From Flavobacterium tibetense (GTDB taxonomy: Bacteria; Bacteroidota; Bacteroidia; Flavobacteriales; Flavobacteriaceae), in the NCBI RefSeq assembly GCF_003293845.1, contig NZ_QLST01000008.1, positions 62,001 through 126,000 on the forward strand: a DNA stretch of 64,000 nucleotides. The letters are read 5' to 3'. Shown here one piece after another: positions 44,252 to 52,118 of this stretch. The notes under the pieces are model-generated. The model saw only the letters and a list, made by a program, of their open reading frames with translations, was not told where the DNA came from and made no database searches. Numbering within the stretch: the stretch's first letter is position 1; each line of letters starts with the position of its first letter. The position numbers and the translations under genes were made by a program.

Positions 44252-44267
44252 TTCGTAAAATTACGAA
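44252..44267. promoter_or_regulatory. ArsR-type operator 1 (TTCGT-N6-ACGAA)
   Basis: TTCGTAAAATTACGAA is a near-perfect dyad touching the arsR start codon. It would overlap the transcription start, giving autorepression. Confidence 0.7.
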
Positions 44268-44300
44268 CAATAATTGGAATTACAAAAAACTGTTTTAAAT

Positions 44301-45551
44301 TTAATTTGGTGCGCCCAACTTCTGATTGCTATAAATACTACTATTTCCCGAGACCAAATACGCAACAATACAAGCAATTGCAGTATAAACAGCACTTTCT
44401 ACACCAAAAAGTTCAATAGCCATAAGAAAACAAGCAATAGGAGTTTTAGTTGCTCCTGCAAAAACAGCTACAAATCCCATTCCTGAAAGTAAACCAATGG
44501 GCAACGGAAGTGCAAAAGCTAGTGCATTTCCTAAGGTAGCGCCAATGAAGAACAACGGCGTAACTTCACCTCCTTTGAAACCAACGGATAAAGTCACCAC
44601 GGTGAACAGTAATTTCAGTATAAAATCATACGGTGGAAGTTCTTGATGAAAAGCACTTTCAATTATTGGAATTCCTAAACCAATATATTTTGTAGTTCCA
44701 ATGGCTAATACAACAGCAGCAATTAAAATTCCACCCAAAAAAGGTCGTAATGGTGGAAAACTGATTTTTTTTGCAACAATAACAGTCAAACGATGCATCG
44801 ACTGCGTGAAAAGTCTAGCACAAAGCCCGAATGCAATTCCAGCTATAATGCTGTAAAACAAAGTAATTGTTGAAATTTCAGGAACAAAACTCACCACATA
44901 ATGCGTATGCGGTGCGTTCCAAGCTCTGGTAACCCAATCTGCAAAAAATGCCGCTGCAAATGCAGGAAATATAGCATTATAGCGAAATTTTCTAACCAAA
45001 ATGACTTCTAATCCAAAAACAGCTCCAGCTAATGGCGTTCCAAAAACAGAACCAAAACCAGCCGCGATTGCCGCAATAATTAAAATCCGTCTTTCTTCAG
45101 TAGACAATCGAAAAGGTTTTGAAAATTGGTCCGCAATAGCACCAGCCATTTGTAATGCTGTTCCTTCTCTACCTGCCGAACCTCCTAATAAATGCGTAAC
45201 AATGGTTCCTAAATAAACAAAAGGCGCCATTCGAAATGGAATAATTGCTTTGGGTTCCTGAATTGTATCAAAAAGTAAATGATTTCCAGCTACTACATTT
45301 TTGCCGTAATAATGATAAAGCAATCCAATGAGTAAACCTCCAATGGGCAACAAAGCAATAATCCACAAATGATTTTCACGGTAATTCGTTACCCAATCTA
45401 ATGAAATTAGAAATCCTGCGGAAGCAGTTCCAATGCAAGCTCCAATCACAACGGCAATAAAAAGCCATTGGATTACATAACTAAAAACCATCTTTTTAGA
45501 TTGAAAAAACAATTGAATTTGGGAAATAAAAAACGGCCAATTAAACTTCAT
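44301..45551 (-). CDS. CLC-type fluoride/proton antiporter (CLC-F)
   Basis: 416 aa CLC-fold membrane protein. The gating-Glu loop reads GGSAGREGTALQM with Glu129; Thr after Gly in GREGT and the later FKGGEVTPLFFIGA are features I associate with the fluoride-exporting CLC-F clade rather than chloride channels (GREGP). The leader carries a fluoride-riboswitch-like structure, which strongly supports fluoride export. Located in the inner membrane. 49 bp upstream of the arsR start codon on the same strand. Confidence 0.87.
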   Translation of the reverse strand: MKFNWPFFISQIQLFFQSKKMVFSYVIQWLFIAVVIGACIGTASAGFLISLDWVTNYRENHLWIIALLPIGGLLIGLLYHYYGKNVVAGNHLLFDTIQEPKAIIPFRMAPFVYLGTIVTHLLGGSAGREGTALQMAGAIADQFSKPFRLSTEERRILIIAAIAAGFGSVFGTPLAGAVFGLEVILVRKFRYNAIFPAFAAAFFADWVTRAWNAPHTHYVVSFVPEISTITLFYSIIAGIAFGLCARLFTQSMHRLTVIVAKKISFPPLRPFLGGILIAAVVLAIGTTKYIGLGIPIIESAFHQELPPYDFILKLLFTVVTLSVGFKGGEVTPLFFIGATLGNALAFALPLPIGLLSGMGFVAVFAGATKTPIACFLMAIELFGVESAVYTAIACIVAYLVSGNSSIYSNQKLGAPN

Positions 45552-45558
45552 AAAAATA

Positions 45559-45592
45559 CCTGATTACATGATTACATCATTTCACTATCAGG
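45559..45592 (-). promoter_or_regulatory. Expression-platform hairpin of the fluoride switch
   Basis: On the minus strand CCTGAT pairs with ATCAGG, with an inner ATGAT/ATCAT and loop GTA, then TATTTTT and the ATG. The first two C of CCTGAT are also the last bases of the aptamer pseudoknot strand ACGCC, so the two structures exclude each other. Confidence 0.65.
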
Positions 45593-45645
45593 CGTCATCA
45601 GCTTCTCAATAAGCGGTTAAGTAGGAAGAACACCATTTCCTTGAA
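45586..45645 (-). promoter_or_regulatory. Fluoride riboswitch (crcB motif)
   Basis: Minus-strand RNA contains GGAAATGGTGTTCTTCC (stem GGAA/TTCC), then TTAACCGC, a small stem CTT/AAG and GCTGATGACGCCTGATAG. This matches the crcB-motif layout, including the pseudoknot GGTGT with ACGCC. From memory the Pseudomonas aptamer has GGCAT with ATGCC at that place, a compensated change. It lies 35-95 bases upstream of the CLC-F start. Confidence 0.85.
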
Positions 45646-45915
45646 GAACAAAAGTAGAAAAAAAATCTTAAAATCCAATTGCTTAAACCCTATTTCTATT
45701 CTTTGATAAAAAACCAATGCGCAATTCTTAACAACCTTACAAATAACAATAAATTAATACTTTCAATATAAACTACCTAAAAGCAGTCAAAATTTAAAAA
45801 AAACTAAGTTTTCGTATCCTTTTACCAAACTAAATACGTTAAAAACAAACAATATTATCAAATAACTAAAAAATGATTTATGAATTGTTTATTTAATGTA
45901 AAGTATACTTCTTAA

Positions 45916-45934
45916 TAACATTAGCTTAACATTA
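45916..45934 (+). promoter_or_regulatory. PHO-box-like direct repeats
   Basis: TAACATTA at 45916 and again at 45927, exactly 11 bp apart, the spacing of PhoB boxes. They overlap the expected -33 position relative to TACATTTG at 45952. A reverse copy AATGTTA follows at 45944, so an alternative dyad is possible. Confidence 0.45.
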
Positions 45935-45951
45935 AACTAGTCCAATGTTAA

Positions 45952-45959
45952 TACATTTG
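45952..45959 (+). promoter_or_regulatory. -7 element of porin gene
   Basis: TACATTTG (TAnnTTTG), 32 bases before the ATG at 45992. Confidence 0.5.
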
Positions 45960-45991
45960 CCAAAATTTTTAAAAAACAACAACACAACAAC

Positions 45992-47209
45992 ATGAAATTT
46001 TTTAAATTACTAATTTTAGGTTTTCTACTAACTAATGTAGCTCAAGCACAAGAAATCCTTATGGATTCAACAGTTAAAGCCATTTCAACTCCCGAAACAA
46101 AATGGTATGACACTTTTCAAATTAGGGGTTATGTTCAGGCTCGTTACAATCGATTATTAGAAACCAATCCCGATTTAGGTTGTGAACAATGTGATCGTTC
46201 TTGGGGTGATGAAGGTGGCTTTTTCTTAAGACGAGTTCGAATTATTTTTTACGGACAAGTATATAAAAATGTGTATTTCTATATTCAACCGGATTTTGCA
46301 AGTTCAGCAAGTAGTACTGGACTAAATTTTGGTCAATTGCGTGATGCCTATTTTGATATTGGTTTTGATGAGAAAAATGAATACCGAATAAGAATTGGAC
46401 AAAGTAAAGTTCCGTTTGGATTTGAAAACATGCAATCGAGTCAAAATCGTTTACCGCTTGACCGTAATGATGCTTTGAATAGTGCGGTTTCAAACGAGCG
46501 TGATATGGGTGCATTTTTCTATTGGGCGCCACAAAGAATCAGAAAATTATATTCATCTGTTGTAAAAAACAATTTCAAAGGTTCGGGAGATTACGGTGTT
46601 TTTGGAATTGGAGCTTACAACGGGCAAACGGCTAACCGACCAGAATTGAACAACAATTTACACGTTGTTGCCAGAATTGCTTATCCGTTTACAATAAAAA
46701 ATCAAATAATTGAACCAGGAATTCAAGGGTATTCTGGTCGTTGGGTAATGCCTACTTCATCTGTTAGTTCTGGTGTAACCACTACTCACGATTTAAATTA
46801 CACAGACCAAAGAGCTGCGGTTTCTTTCATTATGTATCCAAAACCATTTGGTATTCAAGCAGAGTATAACATTGGAAAAGGTCCAGAATTCAACAAAGAA
46901 ACCAATACTATTGAAACCAAAAAATTAGAAGGTGGTTATGCCACATTAACCTACAGAATTGAACATAAAGACCAATTTATTTTTCCTTTCACACGTTACC
47001 AATATTATATGGGTGGAAAAAAACATGAAAGGGATGCAAGAAGTTATAAAGTAAATGAATTGGAGTTAGGCGTAGAATGGCAGTTTAGCAAAAACTTTGA
47101 ATTAGTAGCCATGTATACTATCTCAAACAGAAGATATGAAGATTTCATATTAAGAGACAATCATCAAGAAGGAAATTTATTGCGTTTGCAAGCACAAATT
47201 AATTTCTAA
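45992..47209 (+). CDS. OprO/OprP-type porin
   Basis: 405 aa outer-membrane barrel. Signal peptide MKFFKLLILGFLLTNVAQAQ; PDLGCEQCDRSWGDEGGFFLRRVRI-type start (written as CEQC and FFLRRVRI), VPFGFENMQSSQNRLPLDR, and a final strand LRLQAQINF with terminal Phe. In Pseudomonas the family is phosphate- or polyphosphate-selective. The PHO-box-like promoter fits phosphate control. Followed by a terminator. Confidence 0.87.
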   Translation: MKFFKLLILGFLLTNVAQAQEILMDSTVKAISTPETKWYDTFQIRGYVQARYNRLLETNPDLGCEQCDRSWGDEGGFFLRRVRIIFYGQVYKNVYFYIQPDFASSASSTGLNFGQLRDAYFDIGFDEKNEYRIRIGQSKVPFGFENMQSSQNRLPLDRNDALNSAVSNERDMGAFFYWAPQRIRKLYSSVVKNNFKGSGDYGVFGIGAYNGQTANRPELNNNLHVVARIAYPFTIKNQIIEPGIQGYSGRWVMPTSSVSSGVTTTHDLNYTDQRAAVSFIMYPKPFGIQAEYNIGKGPEFNKETNTIETKKLEGGYATLTYRIEHKDQFIFPFTRYQYYMGGKKHERDARSYKVNELELGVEWQFSKNFELVAMYTISNRRYEDFILRDNHQEGNLLRLQAQINF

Positions 47210-47225
47210 AAAATACTGTTTTCAT

Positions 47226-47268
47226 AAAAGAGTTCGGCTGGTTATACTAGTTCGAACTTTTTTTATTT
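47226..47268 (+). terminator. Terminator after porin gene
   Basis: AAAGAGTTCG and GTTCGAACTTTTTTT can form a stem with one bulge over a ~12-base loop. Confidence 0.6.
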
Positions 47269-47269
47269 A

Positions 47270-47277
47270 TACCTTTG
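47270..47277 (+). promoter_or_regulatory. -7 element of prmA
   Basis: TACCTTTG (TAnnTTTG), 14 bases before the ATG at 47292. Confidence 0.55.
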
Positions 47278-47291
47278 CCAAAAAATATAAG

Positions 47292-48128
47292 ATGTCAAAT
47301 ATTTATATAGGTTACCATTTTACGATTTCACCATTAGAACTAGGCTCTGAAATTTTAATTGCAGAATTAGGCGAAACTGCTTTCGAAAGCTTTATTGAAA
47401 CTGAAACAGGAATTTCGGCTTACATACAGAAAGATTTTTGGAACGAAAACATTTTGGAAGACATCCAAATTTTATCGAATGCTGAATTTCAAATTTCGTA
47501 TACTTTTGAAGAAATAGAGCAAGTGAATTGGAATGAAGAATGGGAAAAAAACTTTGAAGCTATTGATGTTGATGGAAAATGTCATGTTAGAGCGCCATTT
47601 CACGAAAAAACCAATGCGGAATTCGATATTGTAATTGAGCCTAAAATGAGTTTTGGAACGGGACATCATGAAACGACTCACATGATGATTCAACACTTAT
47701 TGGAAACGGATTTGACTGGTAAAAAAACTCTAGACATGGGTTGTGGTACTGCTATTTTAGCCATTTTAGCCGAAATGAAAGGTGCAAAACCAATCGACGC
47801 CATTGATATTGATAATTGGTGTTATTTGAATTCTATTGAAAATGCGGAACGTAATAACTGCGAACATATTTCGGTTTACGAAGGCGACGCCGCTTTGTTA
47901 GCTGGAAAGAAATACGATGTAATTATTGCCAATATCAATCGTAATATTTTGCTAAACGACATGCAACAATACGTAGATTGCTTAAACGAAAATGGCATTT
48001 TATTCCTTAGCGGTTTTTATACTGAAGATATTCCAGCAATCTCTGAAAGTTGCACCAGCAAAGGATTAACATACGAAAAGCAATTCGAACGAAATAATTG
48101 GGTGGCTTTGAAGTTTGTGAGAAAATAG
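47292..48128 (+). CDS. prmA: Ribosomal protein L11 methyltransferase
   Basis: SAM-dependent enzyme that trimethylates L11 lysines and its N-terminus. 278 aa. N-terminal ferredoxin-like L11-binding domain, then MSFGTGHHETTHMM, SAM loop DMGCGTAILAILAEMKGA near 155 and catalytic-site NINRNILL. Monocistronic, with a long repeat-rich gap to clpS. Confidence 0.95.
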   Translation: MSNIYIGYHFTISPLELGSEILIAELGETAFESFIETETGISAYIQKDFWNENILEDIQILSNAEFQISYTFEEIEQVNWNEEWEKNFEAIDVDGKCHVRAPFHEKTNAEFDIVIEPKMSFGTGHHETTHMMIQHLLETDLTGKKTLDMGCGTAILAILAEMKGAKPIDAIDIDNWCYLNSIENAERNNCEHISVYEGDAALLAGKKYDVIIANINRNILLNDMQQYVDCLNENGILFLSGFYTEDIPAISESCTSKGLTYEKQFERNNWVALKFVRK

Positions 48129-48430
48129 ATTTTGGATTTTCGGATTTTCAGATGTTGGATTTTCAGATATTTGTTTCAAGTTTCAGGTTTCAAGTTTCAG
48201 GTTTCAAGTTTCAAGTTTCAGGTTTCAAGTTTGTGGTTTGTTGTTGAATTTTGTCCCGAAGCTTCGGGATTGATTTTTTGGAACACAGATTGGAATAATT
48301 TTAGAAATAGTTAAAATCTTTTATGAACTTTTAAACGCAAACAAAATAGACTTTTAAAAACTTTTATGACTTTTATGTTTTAATATTTGAAATTGATTTT
48401 TGAAATTGACTTTTGAAAATTGAATTTGAT
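48129..48430. repeat. Repeat-rich gap between prmA and clpS
   Basis: About 300 bases without a gene. Contains GGATTTT-CAGAT repeats (48134-48170), eight 7-bp units TTTCAAG/TTTCAGG (48174-48229), the hairpin GTCCCGAAGCTTCGGGAT (48252-48269) and ACTTTTATG / GAAATTGATTTT low-complexity repeats. Confidence 0.85.
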
Positions 48431-48434
48431 TTTT

Positions 48435-48442
48435 TACATTTG
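48435..48442 (+). promoter_or_regulatory. -7 element of clpS
   Basis: TACATTTG (TAnnTTTG), 17 bases before the first ATG. Confidence 0.5.
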
Positions 48443-48459
48443 TAACACTTTAAAACGAA

Positions 48460-48741
48460 ATGAAAATGAGTACTATAGAAAAAATACAAGAAGACGTTTT
48501 AGTTGAAGAAGCTATTGGTATTAATCATGAAATTGTGCTTCATAATGATGATGTAAATACTTTTGATCATGTAATTGACACGCTAATTCGTGTGTGTAAT
48601 CACGATGAATTACAAGCCGAACAATGTGCTATTTTAGTTCATTATAAAGGAAAATGCACCGTAAAAACAGGATCATTAGACGAATTAAAACCTAAATGTT
48701 CCGCACTTTTAGACGCTGGTTTAAGTGCTGAGATACAATAA
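48460..48741 (+). CDS. clpS: ClpAP adaptor protein ClpS
   Basis: Delivers N-end rule substrates to ClpA. 93 aa, usual size. HEIVLHNDDVNTFDHVI carries the N-degron pocket (Asn-Asp-Asp); ACNHDELQAEQCAILVHYKGKC-like second half (CNHDELQAEQC, HYKGKC) with the conserved ClpA-contacting Lys-Gly-Lys. The ATG at 48466 (MSTIEK) is an equal alternative start. Followed by a terminator. Confidence 0.93.
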   Translation: MKMSTIEKIQEDVLVEEAIGINHEIVLHNDDVNTFDHVIDTLIRVCNHDELQAEQCAILVHYKGKCTVKTGSLDELKPKCSALLDAGLSAEIQ

Positions 48742-48774
48742 AAAAATCCTGATTAAATCAGGATTTTTTTTGTT
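48742..48774 (+). terminator. Terminator between clpS and HMA gene
   Basis: AAAAAATCCTGATT, loop AA, AATCAGGATTTTTTTT. Usable in both directions between these convergent genes. Confidence 0.85.
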
Positions 48775-48775
48775 T

Positions 48776-49042
48776 TTAACTCATTTTTCCAATAGCGCAA
48801 CTCACATACGATTTGGCTTTGGAACCTAAAGAATTAGCTGCACCATCTTCTGGATAACCTAAAACTTTCAATTTATCTTTTACTGCATTAAGTTGGTCTT
48901 CATTAGCATACGAAAATCCAACAGCACTTTCTTCAACATTCACAGTAATATTTTGAATACCTTCTAAAGTTGTTAAGTTTTTGGTAATCGTATTGGCACA
49001 ACCGCCACATTTTAAATTTTGTATATAAATAGTCGTTTCCAT
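48776..49042 (-). CDS. Heavy-metal-associated (HMA) domain protein
   Basis: 88 aa copper-chaperone-like fold: IQNLKCGGCANTITKNL (CxxC near 12-15), LKVLGYPEDG. A C-terminal tail with one extra Cys (YVSCAIGKMS). Most likely handles copper or mercury; no P-type ATPase is adjacent. Followed downstream by YeeE/YedE genes on the same strand. Confidence 0.85.
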   Translation of the reverse strand: METTIYIQNLKCGGCANTITKNLTTLEGIQNITVNVEESAVGFSYANEDQLNAVKDKLKVLGYPEDGAANSLGSKAKSYVSCAIGKMS

Positions 49043-49064
49043 AATAATAAATTTTAATTATACA

Positions 49065-49072
49065 CAAATTTA
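49065..49072 (-). promoter_or_regulatory. -7 element of HMA gene
   Basis: On the minus strand TAAATTTG (TAnnTTTG), 22 bases before the ATG at 49042. Confidence 0.5.
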
Positions 49073-49120
49073 CAAAAACAAAAACCGATAGTACGTGATT
49101 TCCTTTACTTTAACTTATTT

Positions 49121-49534
49121 TTAATGAGGCAATCTATCTTTCAGTAAGCCGTAAATATAAGTTCCCAATAAGGCTCCAATTAACACAACCACAATAGCAT
49201 AAGTTCCTGTTCCTAATAAAATGAAAATCGGTCCTGGACAAGCGCCAACTAGTGCCCAACCCAAGCCAAACATACTTCCGCCAAGAATATAGCGCCAAAA
49301 TCCCTTTTCCTTTTCAATAATGTTAATGGGTAATCCTTTAAAATCTTTTATTTTCTTTTTCTTGATGATTTGCAAACCAATTACTCCTGTTACTAATGCT
49401 GTACCAATAATTCCAAACATATGAAAAGATTGAAAATGAAACATTTCATAAATGCGATACCAAGAAACGGCTTCAGCTTTAGTCAATACTATTCCGAAAA
49501 ATATTCCTGTTAGAAAAAATCTTGCTAGTTTCAT
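49121..49534 (-). CDS. YeeE/YedE-family membrane protein, C-terminal-type half (DUF6691)
   Basis: 137 aa, four membrane helices. Carries VGACPGPIFILLGTG, one of the two Cys motifs of the TsuA-type thiosulfate uptake family. The other motif is in the upstream neighbour, so the transporter is split over two genes. Start 8 bases after the neighbour's stop. Confidence 0.85.
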   Translation of the reverse strand: MKLARFFLTGIFFGIVLTKAEAVSWYRIYEMFHFQSFHMFGIIGTALVTGVIGLQIIKKKKIKDFKGLPINIIEKEKGFWRYILGGSMFGLGWALVGACPGPIFILLGTGTYAIVVVLIGALLGTYIYGLLKDRLPH

Positions 49535-49541
49535 GTTCTCT

Positions 49542-50102
49542 TTACTTTAAAATTATGGGTAATAAAAAATGCGCCATTACTAATCCGCCAATAAAAAATC
49601 CAATTACAGCTACTAATGATGGTAATTGTAGATTACTCAATCCTGAAATCGCGTGTCCAGAAGTACAACCGCCTGCATAACGTGTTCCAAAACCAATTAA
49701 TAAACCTCCAACTAATAAAATAGCAAATCCTTTTGGTGTTTGTAAGGTTTCCATACTAAACAAAGCATCTGGAAGTAATTTTCCATTTGGAGCATCAATC
49801 GATAACGTTTGTAATTGTGCAACAGTATCAGGATTTAAATTTACTCTTGTTCCATTGGACAAGAAATGATAAGCAATAAATCCACCTAAAATACAACCTA
49901 ATACTACGGCTAAACTCCATTTCTGTTCGCGCCAATCCATTTTAAAGAAATCACTGAATTTACCAGCACCAGCCATTGAACACATGGTTCGTAAATTGGA
50001 AGACATTCCAAAAGATTTACCAAAGTAAGTAAGAAGTAGCATGGTCATTCCAATTAAAAATCCGGAAATAGACCAATGCCAAGTACCTAAAAGATATTCC
50101 AT
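49542..50102 (-). CDS. YeeE/YedE-family membrane protein, N-terminal-type half
   Basis: About 186 aa from the ATG at 50102 (MEYLLGTWHWSISGF). Contains the second Cys motif YAGGCTSGHAISGLSN. With the following gene it should form a complete sulfur-compound transporter in the inner membrane. The longer reading frame upstream to 50198 has no family support. Confidence 0.87.
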   Translation of the reverse strand: MEYLLGTWHWSISGFLIGMTMLLLTYFGKSFGMSSNLRTMCSMAGAGKFSDFFKMDWREQKWSLAVVLGCILGGFIAYHFLSNGTRVNLNPDTVAQLQTLSIDAPNGKLLPDALFSMETLQTPKGFAILLVGGLLIGFGTRYAGGCTSGHAISGLSNLQLPSLVAVIGFFIGGLVMAHFLLPIILK

Positions 50103-50169
50103 AGTCAACAATTTTTCCACAAAAATAGAAAATTGAATTGGGAATACTAAGAAATACCAATATTTGTAG

Positions 50170-50177
50170 TAAATTTG
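50170..50177 (+). promoter_or_regulatory. -7 element of DUF4199 gene
   Basis: TAAATTTG (TAnnTTTG), 25 bases before the ATG at 50203. Confidence 0.45.
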
Positions 50178-50202
50178 AGATATAAATTTATAGTACACAC
50201 CA

Positions 50203-50718
50203 ATGAAAAAATTTGCAATCGAAATAAAATGGGGATTTATAATTATAGTAGCTCAGTTATTATGGATGCTTTTGGAAAAGCAATTGGGCTATCACGATAT
50301 TAAAATTAAATGGCAAATGCTATTTACCATGTTAGTAGTTTTACCTCTATTTGCGTTGTATTTTTTTGGACTTTGGGAAAAGAAAAAACGTTATTATAAT
50401 GACCAAATGTCTTGGACACAAGGATTTATTTCTGCTATGATAATTGCCGTAGTAGGAGTAATTTTAAGCCCGATGTCGCAATTTGTGATTTATGAATTTA
50501 TTTCACCCAATTATTTTGAAAACATGATTAATTATACGGTTTCAAACAATAAATTATCCTTGGAAGCAGCTCAAACAAATTTCAACTTAAGTAGTGCCAT
50601 TTGGCAAAGTATTTCTGGAGGCTTATCAACAGGATTGGTAATTGGAGCTTTAGCAGCTTATCTATTGAGAACCAAAAACACGGAAACAACAGAAGAAACC
50701 TTTAAAACTGAAAACTAA
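50203..50718 (+). CDS. DUF4199 membrane protein
   Basis: 171 aa, four membrane helices; matches the Bacteroidota DUF4199 family (EIKWGFIIIVAQLLWMLLE, then MSWTQGFISAMIIAVVG). Function unknown. Overlaps the next gene by 1 base (TAATG). Confidence 0.82.
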   Translation: MKKFAIEIKWGFIIIVAQLLWMLLEKQLGYHDIKIKWQMLFTMLVVLPLFALYFFGLWEKKKRYYNDQMSWTQGFISAMIIAVVGVILSPMSQFVIYEFISPNYFENMINYTVSNNKLSLEAAQTNFNLSSAIWQSISGGLSTGLVIGALAAYLLRTKNTETTEETFKTEN

Positions 50719-51179
50719 TGCGTTATTTTTCTATTCTTATTATTCTATTAATTACTACGGCTTGTGTGAGTACCCAATCCACAATTAAAAATATTGATAA
50801 TTCAGCTGTAAAACCGCCAATTAAGGACAAAGCTTTTATTATTTCTGAATATGCTACTGATGGTAAATATGGTTATGATGCCGATTATCCTATCAATATT
50901 GGATTAATATTGGATACGCAAGAAGAAATCTTTGTAGGCTATTTTTTCAAAGGATTGGAAGGCCCAAACGGAGAGAAAATTAATTATAAAAAAGTAGATA
51001 GTTGTTGTCCTTTTCCTACCAAAAACAACAGTATGGGCGCAGGAACGCTGGGTATTTATGAAGTGACTTTTGAAGGAACAAACAAAAAAATATTGCTTTA
51101 TTTTAATAGCTATGAAAAAGGGAAAGTTTTATGTCCGAAAGGTTTCTCCATCAAGAATATTCCAACCAGAGAAAAATAA
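50718..51179 (+). CDS. Small lipoprotein upstream of kdsA
   Basis: 153 aa with lipobox LLITTAC. SCCPFPTKNNSMGAGTLGIYEV is the conserved core. Related proteins in other Bacteroidota are sometimes labelled 2-dehydro-3-deoxyphosphooctonate aldolase only because they precede kdsA; nothing in the sequence supports an aldolase. Function unknown. Confidence 0.75.
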   Translation: MRYFSILIILLITTACVSTQSTIKNIDNSAVKPPIKDKAFIISEYATDGKYGYDADYPINIGLILDTQEEIFVGYFFKGLEGPNGEKINYKKVDSCCPFPTKNNSMGAGTLGIYEVTFEGTNKKILLYFNSYEKGKVLCPKGFSIKNIPTREK

Positions 51180-51202
51180 ATTTAATTATCTGTAACATAA
51201 GT

Positions 51203-51238
51203 AACCTTCTGAACAGCTGTTTAGAAGGTTTTTCTTTT
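51203..51238 (+). terminator. Terminator before kdsA
   Basis: AACCTTCT and AGAAGGTT with an 12-base loop, followed by TTTCTTTTT. Confidence 0.75.
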
Positions 51239-51246
51239 TATCTTTG
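51239..51246 (+). promoter_or_regulatory. -7 element of kdsA
   Basis: TATCTTTG (TAnnTTTG), 19 bases before the ATG at 51266. It lies inside the longer open frame from 51131, excluding that start. Confidence 0.6.
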
Positions 51247-51265
51247 CACCATAAAATTTCAAAAA

Positions 51266-52084
51266 ATGGATTTAAATCAAATTCCACAAATCAAACATAC
51301 ACAAAGTGGCAACTTCTTTTTATTAGCTGGACCATGCGCCATCGAAGGCGAAGAAATGGCAATGCGAATTGCTGAAAAGTTAGTTTCCGTTACCAATACA
51401 TTAGAAATTCCTTTTGTTTTTAAAGGTTCATTCAAAAAAGCCAATCGTTCAAGAGTGGATAGCTTCACTGGAATTGGAGATGAAAAAGCTTTAAAGATTT
51501 TACAAAAAGTCTCAAAAGAATTTGGAGTTCCAACAGTAACAGATATTCATACCAATGAAGATGCAGCTATGGCTGCTGAATATGTCGATGTACTGCAAAT
51601 TCCTGCTTTTCTAGTACGTCAAACCGATTTAGTTGTGGCTGCTGCCAATACGGGTAAAGTCGTTAACTTAAAAAAAGGACAATTTATGAGTCCAGAAAGC
51701 ATGAAACATGCCGTTCAAAAGGTTCTAGATAGTAACAACCAAAAAGTAATGGTGACCGATAGAGGAACCATGTTTGGCTACCAAGACATGATTGTTGATT
51801 TTAGAGGAATTCCAACTATGCAACAATATGCAACAACCGTTTTAGATGTTACGCATTCTTTGCAACAACCCAACCAAACCATTGGAGTAACTGGCGGTCG
51901 ACCAGATATGATTGAAACCATTGCTAAGGCAGGAATAGCAGTTGGTGTAGATGGGATTTTCATCGAAACCCATTTCGATCCAGCGAATGCCAAAAGTGAT
52001 GGTGCTAATATGTTACACTTAGATTATTTCGAAAGTTTAATGAAAAAACTAGTTGCCATTAGAAAAACAATCAATCAATTTTAA
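51266..52084 (+). CDS. kdsA: 3-deoxy-8-phosphooctulonate (KDO8P) synthase
   Basis: Condenses PEP and arabinose-5-phosphate to KDO8P for the lipopolysaccharide core. 272 aa from the ATG at 51266. TIM-barrel motifs LLAGPCAIEGEEMAM, FKGSFKKANRSR, PTVTDIHTNEDA, VMVTDRGTMFGYQ and FIETHFDPANAKSDG. The CAIE Cys together with ETHFDPANAKSDG suggests the metal-type or metal-free class cannot be decided by eye. Confidence 0.95.
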   Translation: MDLNQIPQIKHTQSGNFFLLAGPCAIEGEEMAMRIAEKLVSVTNTLEIPFVFKGSFKKANRSRVDSFTGIGDEKALKILQKVSKEFGVPTVTDIHTNEDAAMAAEYVDVLQIPAFLVRQTDLVVAAANTGKVVNLKKGQFMSPESMKHAVQKVLDSNNQKVMVTDRGTMFGYQDMIVDFRGIPTMQQYATTVLDVTHSLQQPNQTIGVTGGRPDMIETIAKAGIAVGVDGIFIETHFDPANAKSDGANMLHLDYFESLMKKLVAIRKTINQF

Positions 52085-52118
52085 TTTTTTAGTTTAATTA
52101 TTTCCCAAATCCCAATTA

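Larger units (their letters stand above)
45646..45991. other. AT-rich upstream region of the porin
   Basis: About 345 bases without a gene between the fluoride switch and the porin. The only structure I see is the 11-bp repeat and -7 element near 45916-45959, described separately. No RNA gene recognised. Confidence 0.6.

Noticed and set aside
50718..51179. KDO8P aldolase activity of the small lipoprotein
   Set aside because: No aldolase motif; such names appear to be carried over from the adjacent kdsA.
51131..51265. Upstream extension of kdsA
   Set aside because: It overlaps the preceding lipoprotein gene, a terminator and the kdsA -7 element; family homology starts at 51266.
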